Source: Planctomycetota bacterium (GTDB taxonomy: Bacteria > Planctomycetota > UBA1135). From it: a DNA stretch of 64,000 nucleotides. Numbering within the stretch: position 1 is the first letter of the stretch; each line of letters begins with the position of its first letter. Position numbers and translations under genes: made by a program. Below, piece after piece: positions 28,397 through 38,464 of this stretch. Location of the stretch: positions 62,001-126,000 of the forward strand of contig JAJFFC010000030.1 in assembly GCA_021776795.1 (NCBI GenBank), in the 5' to 3' direction. Below the pieces are notes generated by a model. That model did not search any database, was not told where the DNA came from, and worked only from the letters and a program-made list of their open reading frames with translations.

Positions 28397-29538
28397 TGGC
28401 AAAGCTCAAGCGCATTCCCATTCCCTTTACGCGGCGCCTCGAAACCTTTCAGCGTCAAGTGTTGCCGCTATTCGTGTGGCTGCTCGCCATCGCTGGCGTG
28501 GTGTACCTGCTCGAGCAAGAAGAAGGGCGCTTCCACTTCGTGGGTTTGGCTGAATCCCAAGAATATGTCGTAGCCTCTCCGCAAGACGGCCTGCTGCAGG
28601 AACTCTTTGTCGAGCTGTACCAAGAGGTCGAAGAGGGAGAGCTGCTCGCGGCCATGGATTCCCGCATCCTGACCGCCGATCTAGATGTCGCCAACGCCGA
28701 AGTTGCTCGCCTCGATGCCGAGCAACAGTCTTTACGCGCAGAACTCGAATCCGAATCGCGCGAGCTCGCTCGTGATTGGGAAAAGGACTACCGACGCTTT
28801 GTCATGGATGGCGTGGGCTTGCAAATTGACATCCTGCAGGCACGAGTCGAGTTAGAAACCGACTTAGTCGAGGCTGAGCGCCTGCGCATTTCCGCAGAGC
28901 GCGCAGCGTCCTTGTTGGAAGCCAATGCTGGTTCCGAAGCCGATGCCGAAGACCTGGCTCTGGCACGCGAAGTTGTGCTGGCGCGAGTGGCCACCAGTCG
29001 TGATCTCCTGAGCGAACTCGAAATTCAGTTCGCTTCTGCCCAACAGCGCACCTCTGGTTTCGCGATCACCGAACCGGATATCACATCTTTCGCGCCGCGC
29101 CTGGAAGCGTTGCGCCAAGCCATTGTGGTGCAAGAGCTGCGCTTGCGCTCGCTCGAAATCCAGCGCGAGCACATGGTCATGCGTGCACCGACGCGTGGCG
29201 TGGTTGCCTCCCTGGCTGCCTCCAAGGGCCGCAGCTTGGTATTAGGGCAAGAGATTTTGCGCATCCTTCCGCATCAATCCGACGTAGTGTTTTTCCAACC
29301 ACATCTAGCCGCCGCAACAATTCAAGTTGGTGCTAAAGTCGAAGTGACCCGCTTCGGTAGCCAGAAGGTGGTCGAAGCAGTCGTGACCGATGTCGCCCCC
29401 CAAGTCGATGCCATTCCGGCTTCGCTGTGGCGCGATCCCGCCGTGGCGGAATATGGCCGTGCTACCCGACTCAGCCCAACACCAAGTTTGCACTTGGTGC
29501 CGGGTGATCCGGTGCAGGTTCGTTTCCTCGCCGATTAA
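28396..29538 (+). CDS. HlyD-like membrane fusion (periplasmic adaptor) protein
   Basis: A 380-residue protein with one N-terminal membrane helix (about 24-42). A split lipoyl domain (first half ASPQDGLLQELFVELYQEVEEG at about 60-85 in discontinuous match, second half APTRGVVASLAASKG at about 265-280) is separated by a long coiled-coil hairpin (about 90-235, rich in Ala, Glu, Leu, Arg). A beta-barrel-like end follows. Such adaptors bridge inner-membrane pumps and outer-membrane channels, but no pump gene adjoins it. Its start overlaps the DUF4956 stop (TAATG), so it belongs to the CotH/VTC/DUF4956 operon and may handle export of its product. Confidence 0.82.
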   Translation: MAKLKRIPIPFTRRLETFQRQVLPLFVWLLAIAGVVYLLEQEEGRFHFVGLAESQEYVVASPQDGLLQELFVELYQEVEEGELLAAMDSRILTADLDVANAEVARLDAEQQSLRAELESESRELARDWEKDYRRFVMDGVGLQIDILQARVELETDLVEAERLRISAERAASLLEANAGSEADAEDLALAREVVLARVATSRDLLSELEIQFASAQQRTSGFAITEPDITSFAPRLEALRQAIVVQELRLRSLEIQREHMVMRAPTRGVVASLAASKGRSLVLGQEILRILPHQSDVVFFQPHLAAATIQVGAKVEVTRFGSQKVVEAVVTDVAPQVDAIPASLWRDPAVAEYGRATRLSPTPSLHLVPGDPVQVRFLAD

Positions 29539-29541
29539 GGG

Positions 29542-32500
29542 CTATTTCTCTACGGCCACACGTTGGCCGCGCATACTTCGACCAGGCAATAGGTCGGTCA
29601 GTAACCAGGTGCCGGCTTTTTCTGGTGCGCGGAATTGAAGCACCACGCTTTCTCCAGGGGCGATGGCCGGACTGGTGAAGATGGTCTCGAGTTGGAGGCG
29701 TGCGAGTCGTTGCTCAGGACTTTCCCATGGGTGGACCAGCTCACCTTGCGCTTCCTTTGGAGAGGCAGGGGTGGTGCCACGAAGGTCCGCCATATAGGCC
29801 GAAACCAATTCGATTTCCCGTTCGGTCAGCGTGTCATTGAAGGGCAACATACCGCGTTCGATAAGACCGTCTCGCACGAGCGGAATCATGTCCTCACGAT
29901 TGCGCAGGTGCAGGTAGTAGTCGTCGGTCATGTTTGGACCGACTAAACCTCCACCGTCGGCAGCATGGCAACTGAGGCAGTGCATGCGGAACAGGTTCTG
30001 CTGTTCATCGGTGGGCTGGAAGCGCGCGGCTTCTTCTTTGGCCAATTCATGCTCAGCTGAAGCGGAAAGCATGGCATAGGCCTGGTAGCGAGTGGTGTGA
30101 TTGGTCAGGCGTAACTCGACCATGCCGCCGGCGCGCAAAGTCCAGACCACAGAAGGATTGGCTGCGGCTTCGGCTGGAGCCACAAACTCCACCAGCTGCA
30201 CTTCTAGGCTCTGCGCCTGCATGATGCCCTCTTGGTTGATGTTGCGAAGGGTCGTCAGGCCTGCTTGGAACCAAGGCAATCCACGTTCCCGTAAGGGGAT
30301 TTGGTCGAGAATATCGAACAGGGTGTTACGGAACGTGAAGTCCACGGGGTTTGCCTTGCCGGCCGCCATCGCACGAATGGCTTCGCGACGAATCAAGCCA
30401 GGCCAATCCACTTGCAGCGTGTGATGCACGACAGGCTTTGGGGCAGCGCAATCTTGAGCAGTCCAAACTTCACGCCCGGCCTGATCGAAGATTTGGATTT
30501 GGTAGCCTTCAAGACGATTGCCAAGTTCGCCATCGGTGCGATTCCAAAGGACAATCTCTTCGAGTGGGTAGTCGGCGCCAAGATCGACTTGCCACCACGA
30601 GTTAGCCACACCTTCCGCGGTGTGAGTTTGACCGCCATCGCCAAACTGACCACTGTGGTTGCCGTCGAGTGCTTTTTGCGCAACCCCGCCCCATGCCTCG
30701 CTAGATTGAGAGGCGGTACCACGTGGGCCGATGTTTTCGCCACCACTCCAGACTTCCACTTCCGCGAGTGTCAGCGGGCGCTTGGCGGGAAGAGTGATGC
30801 GCACCACGCTGCCACGCACGACGTCTTCCTGATCAGGACATCCTGGCCAAGCATGGGGCGCCTGAATGAGGAAGGCCAAGTAGTTTGCGCGAGAGTCAGC
30901 TCCGATAGGGCCAAGTAGGCGCGAAGCCTGCAAGGCGTCGATCATGGCTTGCGGTTGCTCGATGCAACGCTTCCACAAGTCCCCCGGAGGGGCACTTGGA
31001 TCCAAAGGAGTTTTTGCCAGCGGACTTTGTGCCTTCATGATCGCGGCCAGTGCGCTCACCCGAACTTCGGCGCGTTTTGCGGCAAAGGCCAGTGGCTCTA
31101 GGTCTTGCACCAAGGTGGCCAACTCCTGCGCTTCAAATAGCACCAAGAGTTCATGCAAACCAGAGGGTTGATGGGTAGGCAACTGGTCCGCAGCGCGCAA
31201 GGCTTCGAGCCAAGCCGTTGCTGCTGGCGCGGCGCCCTCTTTGTTCCGCCCCAAAACCTCTAAGGCTGCGCGGCGTTGTGCCGCCGAGGCATCTGGGCGC
31301 ATCAGTAAGGTGCCCGCGGTCACTTCCGTCGGCCAAACCGAAACTAACTCTTCGGTACTGAGTCGATTCGCCAGGATTCGATTGGCCTCAGGATGGGAGT
31401 AAAGGAACAGCCACGGCGCTTGCATCAGCTCGAGCCATTGTGGCTTTAAGAACAGCAAGGCTTGATCGATGGCGTAGTCAAGCCAACGGTCACGCGGGCC
31501 CTCAGCGATTTGTAATACCGCTTCCACGGCGGCTTCTCCTGGTACTCGCGTGGCCAAACTGGCAGCTTCCAAGCGTACCTGGGGGGCTTCATCCCGCGCG
31601 ACAAGGCCGAGGAACTCATCCATAACCGGCGCAAAGACAAGATTGTCTTTTTCCATGCTGATGGCACGCACGACGGCCGCACGCACGCGCGCATCTTGTG
31701 AGCGATACAATTGCTGCGCATGTTCGAGCTTGAGCAAGCCAGCTTGCTGACGCACCCAAAAATGCTCCAGAGCATGTAACTCATGAATCGGCGGCTGCTC
31801 GTTCATCGCTACCTCAATCTGCTCGGCGGGGCGCGTGCGGAACTCACGGCGTATGCGGTAGCGTAAGCGTGTATCACTGTCGGCCAAGAAGGGAAGGAGC
31901 TCAGCGGCGGACAGCTTGCTGAGGTCGCCCATCGCTTGCTCCGCTGCTTCTGGGCGACGCGGAGGGGCAGTCTCCTCGCCGACATAACTCACGCGCCACA
32001 CACGGCCGTGGCTATGGTCGCGCTTGGGGTCGCGGATACTGTGTTGCATGTGGCCAATCAAAGGATTGAACCAATCAACGAAGTAGAGGGCGCCATCGGG
32101 GCCGAACTGCAAATCGATGGGGCGGAAGTTGGGGTCAGGACTGGAAAGCAAATCCCAATGACTCTCTGCCATGACGCCAGAACCGTCCTGCGCCAAGTGA
32201 TGCCCGCGAATGCCCTGGAAGCCAATGGTGTTGGTGACGAGGAAATCGCCTTGCACAGATTGCGGGAACATGTGTCCAGTGACAATCTCGGCGCCAGCGG
32301 TGGGGCGCACGCGCGCGGTGGTGAAGGGCTCTAGGCCGCGGCGGTAGCGGTCGTATTCCTTATCCGTGGTGATAGGGGCGGCAAGGTAGTTATTGCCATC
32401 GGAGGCATCGCCAATGTAATCCTGACCGTAGGCATCGAAGACATGGCCCCAAGGATTCCAAAAACCGAATGGGGTGTGCACTCTCAAGCGACCCGTATGT

Positions 32501-34884
32501 GGCTCCCAGCGGAAAACCGCGCCATCTTTCACGCGTACCGGACCATAAGGCGTTTCGACCTGACTGTGGTGGAAGGTGCCTTCTTGCATGTAGAGTCCAC
32601 CGCCTGGACCCCAAGTGAATGCAGAAATGGCATGGTGAGAATCTTCGGTGCCAAAGCCTTGCAAGACGACTTCGCGGGTATCGGCGCGGTCGTCGCCGTC
32701 GAGGTCTTGAAGGAACAACAAGTTGGGTTGTTGCGCCACATAGGCTCCGCCATCGCCGAGCTCAAAGCCGGCGGGGAGGTACAGCTTGTCAGCAAAGACA
32801 ATCACTTTGTCGGCGCGGTGGTCACCGTTGGTGTCTTCGAAGATCAATAACTTGCCATTGGGCTCTTCGCCGGGAACTACCTGAGGATAGGTGGGCATGA
32901 CCGAAACCCACAGCCGGCCTTGGCCATCGAAGGTCATGGCGACAGGGTTCTCTAGCTGCGGGAAATCCACTTCGCTAGCAAAGACCGTGGCGCGGTACCC
33001 CTCTGCCAAAGTCATGCTGGCTTCGGCTTCCTCGGGAGACAACACCGTAATGTCTTTAGTGAAGTTAGACGGAATCGTCGGCAGTGGCGGAAGGCCGGAC
33101 AAGTCGACCTCGGGCACCGCGTCGAGATCTTTGGCCTGGGCCAAGGCATGAATGCGTAGATCATGCGCGGCGACGAGCAGGTCGAGGTTATGCATTTCGC
33201 CAGGAAAGCTGACGCTACCGAAGGGGTCTTTGCGCCCACCATAGATATAAAAACCATTGATCGCGCGATGGCGATACCACCAATACTGGGACTTCTTGCG
33301 TACCTCTTGAAGGATCGCCATGAAGTTGTCATCGGGATAGGGAATGTCTTGCGTGAGGTAGAACAAGAGATTCATGCCCAACTCCATATGCCCCATCTCG
33401 TTCAAATGAATGCCATTGATCGTTTTGCGCTCGTCCTCGGGATAAACGGTGTCGTCTTGGACCTCGGCCGCCCAGCCAAAAGCATTGAGGAAACGCACCT
33501 GACAACGCTTGGCCACTTCCTCCATGGCGTCGACATAGGGCTCGAGCTGCTGCAGCAACGGAAGATTGCTGGGGTAGCGCCCGCCGATGTTTTCCGGCGC
33601 TATCGGCGACACCAGAATTAGTTCTGGATAGCTTCCATCGGCAAGGCGACGACTGCGAACGCGTCGCACAAAGTCCTCGAGGTCTTTACGGAATTCAGGC
33701 AAGCCCTCTTCGCCGGCAAAGCTTTCGTTGAAGCCAAAGAAGGCAAAGATGGTATCGCTTTGCAGCGCTTGCAAATGCTCTTCCATGGTGCCGAAGGCTG
33801 CGGGGCGCGGCTGAAAGGTCAGGGTGTCGGCCGACCAACCTAAGTTGCGCACATGAAGTTCATGGGTGGGGAATGCGCGATGCAATGCGGACTCAAAACC
33901 GCCAAAGAAGGACATGCGTTCGGCAAGCGTGTTGCCGACAAGGGCAATCTGCGCGCCTTGCCGCGGTTCCCATTTCTCAGGCAATCCTTCCGGCCGACGG
34001 CCTGGCACCGCACCCCCATAGGCGTCGGCAGTTGGGCGGAAGGGGTGGAACATTATCGGCGCGCAGCCGATACTCGGAATCTCTGCTTCGCGGCCGAGTG
34101 CCCACATGATGCCGTTCAAGGAAAGAGTGCGCATGGATTCCTGTTCAAAGTCGCCGGGGTGCCCCAAAGTGGTAAAGAAAACGCGCTGTCCATTCTCGCG
34201 CTCACGCACCCAAGCCAAGGGTTGCGACACCGGGAAGCGATCTTCCTTGTCGGCATGAGAGCTATTGATGGTCAGACCATCCAGGAGAACCACGGTGTCG
34301 TCGGGAAGCTTGTCGCCACCACCGCTGACGTGATACAGCCAAGATGGCGCTTCAAACTCTTCGACGCCGCGAAGGACGGGGTGCTCGGTAGCCTTCTTCC
34401 TTAGAAAGGCACGCGTGGTAGAGCGATGGCCGTGGTGCGTAATCCAACGCTGCCCAAAAAACTCCACGCTGAAGCGATCATTCCACTTCGCCAAAGGATG
34501 ACCTTTGGGATACAAGAAGGCATGGGTAGAGGTGCGGAAGCCGACCATCGGGCGACCTGACTGCGCATAGTTCAGAATCATCTGGAACTGCTCCTCGGGC
34601 AATGCGCGGAAGCGTGTGAACTGCACCATTAGGTCGGCAGTCTCCAGCGCTTCGAGCCCCGGAATGTTGGTCAGGTGATTCGGCGCAATGAAGCCATGCT
34701 CGTCTTGTGCATAGAGAACCGTGGTGCGACACCCGTATTCACGCTCCAACAGTTCCGCGAGTAGCGGCATGGACTCTTCAGAGCGATACTCCTCATCGCC
34801 AGTGACGAAGACCACATGTGGACGGGAATCGGGCTCCTGCGCAGGGAGGGCGCAGAAAAGGAGTGTGCTGAGGGCTAGGAACAC
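29542..34884 (-). CDS. Giant PVC-type multidomain protein: ThuA, SGNH hydrolase, propeller dehydrogenase, HEAT, F5/8-like, cytochrome c
   Basis: A 1780-residue exported protein (signal peptide MFLALSTLLFCALPA, GTG start). Domains in order: ThuA-like (about 25-265, HVVFVTGDEEYRSEES); SGNH/GDSL-like hydrolase (about 315-545, ALVGNTLAERM, FFGFNES, NGIHLNEMGH); six-bladed propeller of the PVC-type dehydrogenase group (about 625-1010); HEAT-like repeats (about 1040-1330); a discoidin-like carbohydrate-binding region (about 1375-1500, ALDGNHSGQF, WWQVDLG); and a cytochrome c domain with one haem motif CLSCH at about 1638 and a likely distal Met in MLPFND. Such fusions are a hallmark of Planctomycetota and are thought to act on sugars or polysaccharide fragments, with electrons leaving through the haem. 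Substrate unknown. Confidence 0.88.
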   Translation of the reverse strand: MFLALSTLLFCALPAQEPDSRPHVVFVTGDEEYRSEESMPLLAELLEREYGCRTTVLYAQDEHGFIAPNHLTNIPGLEALETADLMVQFTRFRALPEEQFQMILNYAQSGRPMVGFRTSTHAFLYPKGHPLAKWNDRFSVEFFGQRWITHHGHRSTTRAFLRKKATEHPVLRGVEEFEAPSWLYHVSGGGDKLPDDTVVLLDGLTINSSHADKEDRFPVSQPLAWVRERENGQRVFFTTLGHPGDFEQESMRTLSLNGIMWALGREAEIPSIGCAPIMFHPFRPTADAYGGAVPGRRPEGLPEKWEPRQGAQIALVGNTLAERMSFFGGFESALHRAFPTHELHVRNLGWSADTLTFQPRPAAFGTMEEHLQALQSDTIFAFFGFNESFAGEEGLPEFRKDLEDFVRRVRSRRLADGSYPELILVSPIAPENIGGRYPSNLPLLQQLEPYVDAMEEVAKRCQVRFLNAFGWAAEVQDDTVYPEDERKTINGIHLNEMGHMELGMNLLFYLTQDIPYPDDNFMAILQEVRKKSQYWWYRHRAINGFYIYGGRKDPFGSVSFPGEMHNLDLLVAAHDLRIHALAQAKDLDAVPEVDLSGLPPLPTIPSNFTKDITVLSPEEAEASMTLAEGYRATVFASEVDFPQLENPVAMTFDGQGRLWVSVMPTYPQVVPGEEPNGKLLIFEDTNGDHRADKVIVFADKLYLPAGFELGDGGAYVAQQPNLLFLQDLDGDDRADTREVVLQGFGTEDSHHAISAFTWGPGGGLYMQEGTFHHSQVETPYGPVRVKDGAVFRWEPHTGRLRVHTPFGFWNPWGHVFDAYGQDYIGDASDGNNYLAAPITTDKEYDRYRRGLEPFTTARVRPTAGAEIVTGHMFPQSVQGDFLVTNTIGFQGIRGHHLAQDGSGVMAESHWDLLSSPDPNFRPIDLQFGPDGALYFVDWFNPLIGHMQHSIRDPKRDHSHGRVWRVSYVGEETAPPRRPEAAEQAMGDLSKLSAAELLPFLADSDTRLRYRIRREFRTRPAEQIEVAMNEQPPIHELHALEHFWVRQQAGLLKLEHAQQLYRSQDARVRAAVVRAISMEKDNLVFAPVMDEFLGLVARDEAPQVRLEAASLATRVPGEAAVEAVLQIAEGPRDRWLDYAIDQALLFLKPQWLELMQAPWLFLYSHPEANRILANRLSTEELVSVWPTEVTAGTLLMRPDASAAQRRAALEVLGRNKEGAAPAATAWLEALRAADQLPTHQPSGLHELLVLFEAQELATLVQDLEPLAFAAKRAEVRVSALAAIMKAQSPLAKTPLDPSAPPGDLWKRCIEQPQAMIDALQASRLLGPIGADSRANYLAFLIQAPHAWPGCPDQEDVVRGSVVRITLPAKRPLTLAEVEVWSGGENIGPRGTASQSSEAWGGVAQKALDGNHSGQFGDGGQTHTAEGVANSWWQVDLGADYPLEEIVLWNRTDGELGNRLEGYQIQIFDQAGREVWTAQDCAAPKPVVHHTLQVDWPGLIRREAIRAMAAGKANPVDFTFRNTLFDILDQIPLRERGLPWFQAGLTTLRNINQEGIMQAQSLEVQLVEFVAPAEAAANPSVVWTLRAGGMVELRLTNHTTRYQAYAMLSASAEHELAKEEAARFQPTDEQQNLFRMHCLSCHAADGGGLVGPNMTDDYYLHLRNREDMIPLVRDGLIERGMLPFNDTLTEREIELVSAYMADLRGTTPASPKEAQGELVHPWESPEQRLARLQLETIFTSPAIAPGESVVLQFRAPEKAGTWLLTDLLPGRSMRGQRVAVEK

Positions 34885-34941
34885 CCGCCTAGATTAACGA
34901 TGCTCGCCGAACCGACGGCAAGTCGTTACGTTGAACCCCTC

Positions 34942-36141
34942 ATGCGCAAGCCTCTCATCCTCATCGCCGCAATTCTCGGCCTGCTGATGCTGTTGTGGCT
35001 GCGAGAGGACGAGCCGCGGTCGCTTGCGGAGCCGGCCCGGCAGGAAATCAACATGCCTGCAGCCGCAGACCCACTGCCACCCCTAATCGCCCCTGATGCG
35101 CCTGGCACAACGCTTCATCAGATTCAGCGTGACCAGCCAGTAGTGGAGATCAACTCAAGCTCGACCCCTGAGGCCGCTGAAGCCCTCACGCTCATTTTGC
35201 GCTTCTTCGCTGCCGAGACTTTGCAGCCTGTATCGGGGGCTCTGCAACTTTGGCAAGTGAACCTGCCCGAGAATGAGCAATGGACCGCAGGCGATCGACT
35301 CGTCTTGGAGACCAAGGCGCAGGATGGCCGCCTCGAAGTCCCCAACCTGTCCGCAGGTGAATATCGAGTTCATTGCTTGTTTGCTGTGGAGGGCTCGCCG
35401 GCCTCCGCCGCTTTTCGTTTGCAGCACGACCAACAGCAGGTCGAACTCAAGGTCACCATGCCGCATAAGGAAGAGGCCCATATCACCTGGGTATTTCGCA
35501 ACGGTTCTTTGCTGTGCGGGGATCAGGAAATCTTGGAGCGCCGGTGGGCGGGAAATAGTTCCAGTATGAATTCTCATCCCGATCCTGTTTGGGCACAGGA
35601 GCGCAGGCAAAAGATCGAAAATGAAGAGACCATGACCTTTCGTGGCCGAGGAGCAGGCGGGCGCTTCGGTTCGCGTTCCCATCAAAGCTGGCGCGAACAG
35701 ATTGATGGCGAAGGTCGCTACCCGCTGAACCAGATTGAGCAGAATTCACGCTTATGGGAAAATCAATCCTTCAGTCGTTGGCGCCGAGGCGGGCGCGAGG
35801 ACATTCGACTCTCAGTGAGTGCGCAAGGTACCGGCGAATATGCCGCAGTTTTTCTTGAGCCAAAGGAGGTCCAACAGCAATTACGCTTTCCCGCTGGCTT
35901 CGAGCCTCACGATGTCACCAGCGAAATTCAAATCCAATGCGAGGCGGTGCCCTTTGGCCTCAATCCGCAGCAACAAGAGCAGCAAGTGGTGCATCTGGAG
36001 CAGGCATGGCAACGCTCGACGGTCAGCATCACTCTAGATGTTCAAGAGTTTGCCCCAGTTTCCCTGACTTGGCGCCCCATCGACGGCCCGTTGCCGGTGA
36101 TTGCACTCCTGCCCCGAACGCCGAGCGAAGAGAGCGACTAG
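34942..36141 (+). CDS. Hypothetical membrane-anchored protein
   Basis: A 399-residue protein from the ATG at 34942, chosen because it places a positively charged start directly before a hydrophobic helix (LILIAAILGLLMLLW). The rest is predicted outside the cytoplasm: a Pro/Ala-rich linker, a beta-rich carboxypeptidase-regulatory-like segment at about 80-180 (TLILRFFAAETLQPVSG, LEVPNLSAGEYRVHC), then a Gln/Arg/Trp-rich region with no recognised fold. It is divergent from the giant PVC-type gene, 57 bases away, so the two may share a regulatory region. No function is proposed. Confidence 0.6.
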   Translation: MRKPLILIAAILGLLMLLWLREDEPRSLAEPARQEINMPAAADPLPPLIAPDAPGTTLHQIQRDQPVVEINSSSTPEAAEALTLILRFFAAETLQPVSGALQLWQVNLPENEQWTAGDRLVLETKAQDGRLEVPNLSAGEYRVHCLFAVEGSPASAAFRLQHDQQQVELKVTMPHKEEAHITWVFRNGSLLCGDQEILERRWAGNSSSMNSHPDPVWAQERRQKIENEETMTFRGRGAGGRFGSRSHQSWREQIDGEGRYPLNQIEQNSRLWENQSFSRWRRGGREDIRLSVSAQGTGEYAAVFLEPKEVQQQLRFPAGFEPHDVTSEIQIQCEAVPFGLNPQQQEQQVVHLEQAWQRSTVSITLDVQEFAPVSLTWRPIDGPLPVIALLPRTPSEESD

Positions 36142-36173
36142 CGGTGCAACGTAGCGGCGGCGATGGCTTAGCG

Positions 36174-38408
36174 CTACTTCAGCACAAAGGTGTTCATCAC
36201 CGCGCCGAGCACACCAAAGATGGAGATACCGGCAATCAGTCCGGACACAATCGGAATCAGGTAGAACTCGGAAGACTTCTCGCCCTTCTTCATCCAGATT
36301 GCGGCAATCATGGCGCCGATGAACATGGACAGTGGGTAGTTGAAGGGCAAAATCAAGCCCAAGCCCACGCCCGTTGCGGAAGGCAGCCATTTGCGCTGCT
36401 TGGGGAAAATCATTTCCAGTGCGAGCATGGCGGCGCCTAAGCCCAAGCCCCAGAAGATCATCATGCGGTGCATCGGGTGCATGGCGTCGAGTCCACCGCC
36501 AGTCATGACCTTGGCGATGGCCATCCACGCCTGCGCGGCAGGTGCCGGGAACTGCGTGAACATGGTGCCGTCGGCCTGGGGTTGAGGCGTCATGACCGAG
36601 ACATCGGGAACCAGTAGATAGAAGCCGAGCACGGTGGCTGCGGTACCTGCGGCAATACCCCACATCTGGGCGATGAACTGGCGGCGCGGGTTTGCGCCAA
36701 GCAGGTAGCCCGACTTGAGGTCGTTGAGCAAGTCTGCTGCTGAGCCCGCGGCATTGGCAGTGATGCTTGCCGACATCAGGTTGGCAGTCGCCGACTGCGG
36801 CATGATCGTGCCGAAGGTCAGCTGCATGATTTTCCCCATGGCGCCGACGGGAGTGATGTCGGATTCGCCCGTGGCGCGGGCGGCGACCATGGCCAGGAAG
36901 AAGGTCAAGCCCACGGCGAGCACGCCAAAGAAGGGCGGGATGTCAAAGGCCAGATAGGCAATCAGAATGGCGGCAGCGCCAGAAACCGCCACGCCGATGG
37001 TGAACCAATTGCTGGGTACCTCAGTGTTGCGCACGATTTCGGGAATGTCATCTTCGTTTTTGGACCGGCCCAAACCGGAGAAGGCGCGCAGAATGGTGCG
37101 CCACTGGCTGAGGAAGTGCAAGATGCCGTAAGCAACCATGATCGAGACGCCCAGCCAAAGCCCCACTTCTTTCCACGCCGAAGACGGGTGCTTCACCGCG
37201 GCAAAGGTTTCGGCCTCTTGAATCTCGACCAATCGCTCATACATGAGCACGGAGGTGGTGTCTCCGGGGCGGTCGGCGTCGAGCTCCATAGTCTCGACTT
37301 TGCCCAACTGCTCTGCGTAGCCTGGGAACTGCTCTTTGATGGGAGCGATTGCGGCAATGAGCTCTTCAGGAGAGCTGGCGGCGGAGGTGCCCTCTAGATT
37401 TTGCTCCAGAGCGGCGCCGTAAGGACTGGTCCAGACATCGGCACTGGCAGGACCGCCGAGACCGTAAACCAACACTAAGCCAGCAATCAGCATCGAGAAG
37501 CCGATGCGCACGCCAACTAAGGCGCCCGCTGCAATCATGACCGGGTTCACATCGAGAGACATGGTCCAGGCCGACGGCGCGTAGGGGGCTTCTTTGCCAT
37601 CGACGATTTGTGTGCCCGGAGCTGGGAACTTGTCGAAGATATTCAGGTGGCCGGGCAAGATTGAAGAACGGACCGTTTCCATTTCTCCGGTTTCCTCGTT
37701 CTCTACCGATTTCTTTAGCCATTGGAAATCCAAGCCCAAGGAGAACATGGCACCGGTGATGGCCGAGTAAGCCAGCACTTTGGCCTTGCGCATGGCAGTC
37801 TCGCCATGGGAGTAGAGCGACTGCAGAGTCACCGCGGCGGCGGTTCCGGAAGGGAACTTGAGGCGGTCGCGGTTGATCAAGTTCCGCTTCATGGGGATGG
37901 CCATCAGCGTGCCCAAGGCGGCTAGCGCAATGGTCCACCCGACCAACACAAAGGGATTGATGTGAACGCCGAGCGGATTCTCCGGCGTGACCGAAAGCAA
38001 CAGCAACGCGGCAATCGCCGAAACCATGGTGCCGCCTGTCGAGTAACCAGCGGAGGACGCGGTCGACTGCATGCAGTTGGTTTCGAGGATGGTCATAGGA
38101 GACTTCGCTGCCCCGGAGCGGACCATCAAAGTCCAGATCGAATAGGACAGAATGCAGGCGGTGATGGCAACACCCAAAGCCCAACCTGTCTTGAGGCCGA
38201 TATAGAGATTGGTGAAGGCGAGCAAGAAGCCCAGCGCAGAACCCATGAGGATGGCGCGAACCGTCAGCTGCGGGACATCGGCACCGCGATAAATCTTCTC
38301 GTACCACTCTTCCTCGCTCATCTCGAGGACCTTCTCCGGTCCTATGTCGAGCGGGGCATATTTTTCGGCTTCTTCAATCGATTGCGGTGGTTTCTGGAAC
38401 AGCGCCAT
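36174..38408 (-). CDS. OPT family oligopeptide transporter (paralogue 1)
   Basis: A 744-residue integral membrane protein with about 14-16 helices of the OPT superfamily. Recognisable are NLYIGLKTGWALG near the N-terminus, ETNCMQSTASSAGYSTGG, MKRNLINRDRLKFPSGTA, ATGESDITPVGAMGKIMQL and LKSGYLLGANPRRQF. It is likely a proton-driven importer of oligopeptides or metal chelates. Compared with the paralogue at 40874-42943 it has an extra soluble stretch of about 75 residues near 330-405 (Glu/Asp-rich, ending SSAWKEVGLW). The shared N-terminal APLDI...EEEWYEK(I/A)YRG motif shows the pair arose by duplication. Confidence 0.92.
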   Translation of the reverse strand: MALFQKPPQSIEEAEKYAPLDIGPEKVLEMSEEEWYEKIYRGADVPQLTVRAILMGSALGFLLAFTNLYIGLKTGWALGVAITACILSYSIWTLMVRSGAAKSPMTILETNCMQSTASSAGYSTGGTMVSAIAALLLLSVTPENPLGVHINPFVLVGWTIALAALGTLMAIPMKRNLINRDRLKFPSGTAAAVTLQSLYSHGETAMRKAKVLAYSAITGAMFSLGLDFQWLKKSVENEETGEMETVRSSILPGHLNIFDKFPAPGTQIVDGKEAPYAPSAWTMSLDVNPVMIAAGALVGVRIGFSMLIAGLVLVYGLGGPASADVWTSPYGAALEQNLEGTSAASSPEELIAAIAPIKEQFPGYAEQLGKVETMELDADRPGDTTSVLMYERLVEIQEAETFAAVKHPSSAWKEVGLWLGVSIMVAYGILHFLSQWRTILRAFSGLGRSKNEDDIPEIVRNTEVPSNWFTIGVAVSGAAAILIAYLAFDIPPFFGVLAVGLTFFLAMVAARATGESDITPVGAMGKIMQLTFGTIMPQSATANLMSASITANAAGSAADLLNDLKSGYLLGANPRRQFIAQMWGIAAGTAATVLGFYLLVPDVSVMTPQPQADGTMFTQFPAPAAQAWMAIAKVMTGGGLDAMHPMHRMMIFWGLGLGAAMLALEMIFPKQRKWLPSATGVGLGLILPFNYPLSMFIGAMIAAIWMKKGEKSSEFYLIPIVSGLIAGISIFGVLGAVMNTFVLK

Positions 38409-38464
38409 GGCAGAAAGGTAACGTGGCCTAAGGTCAGGAGGGGAAAAGAGTTCGGGCGGATTGC

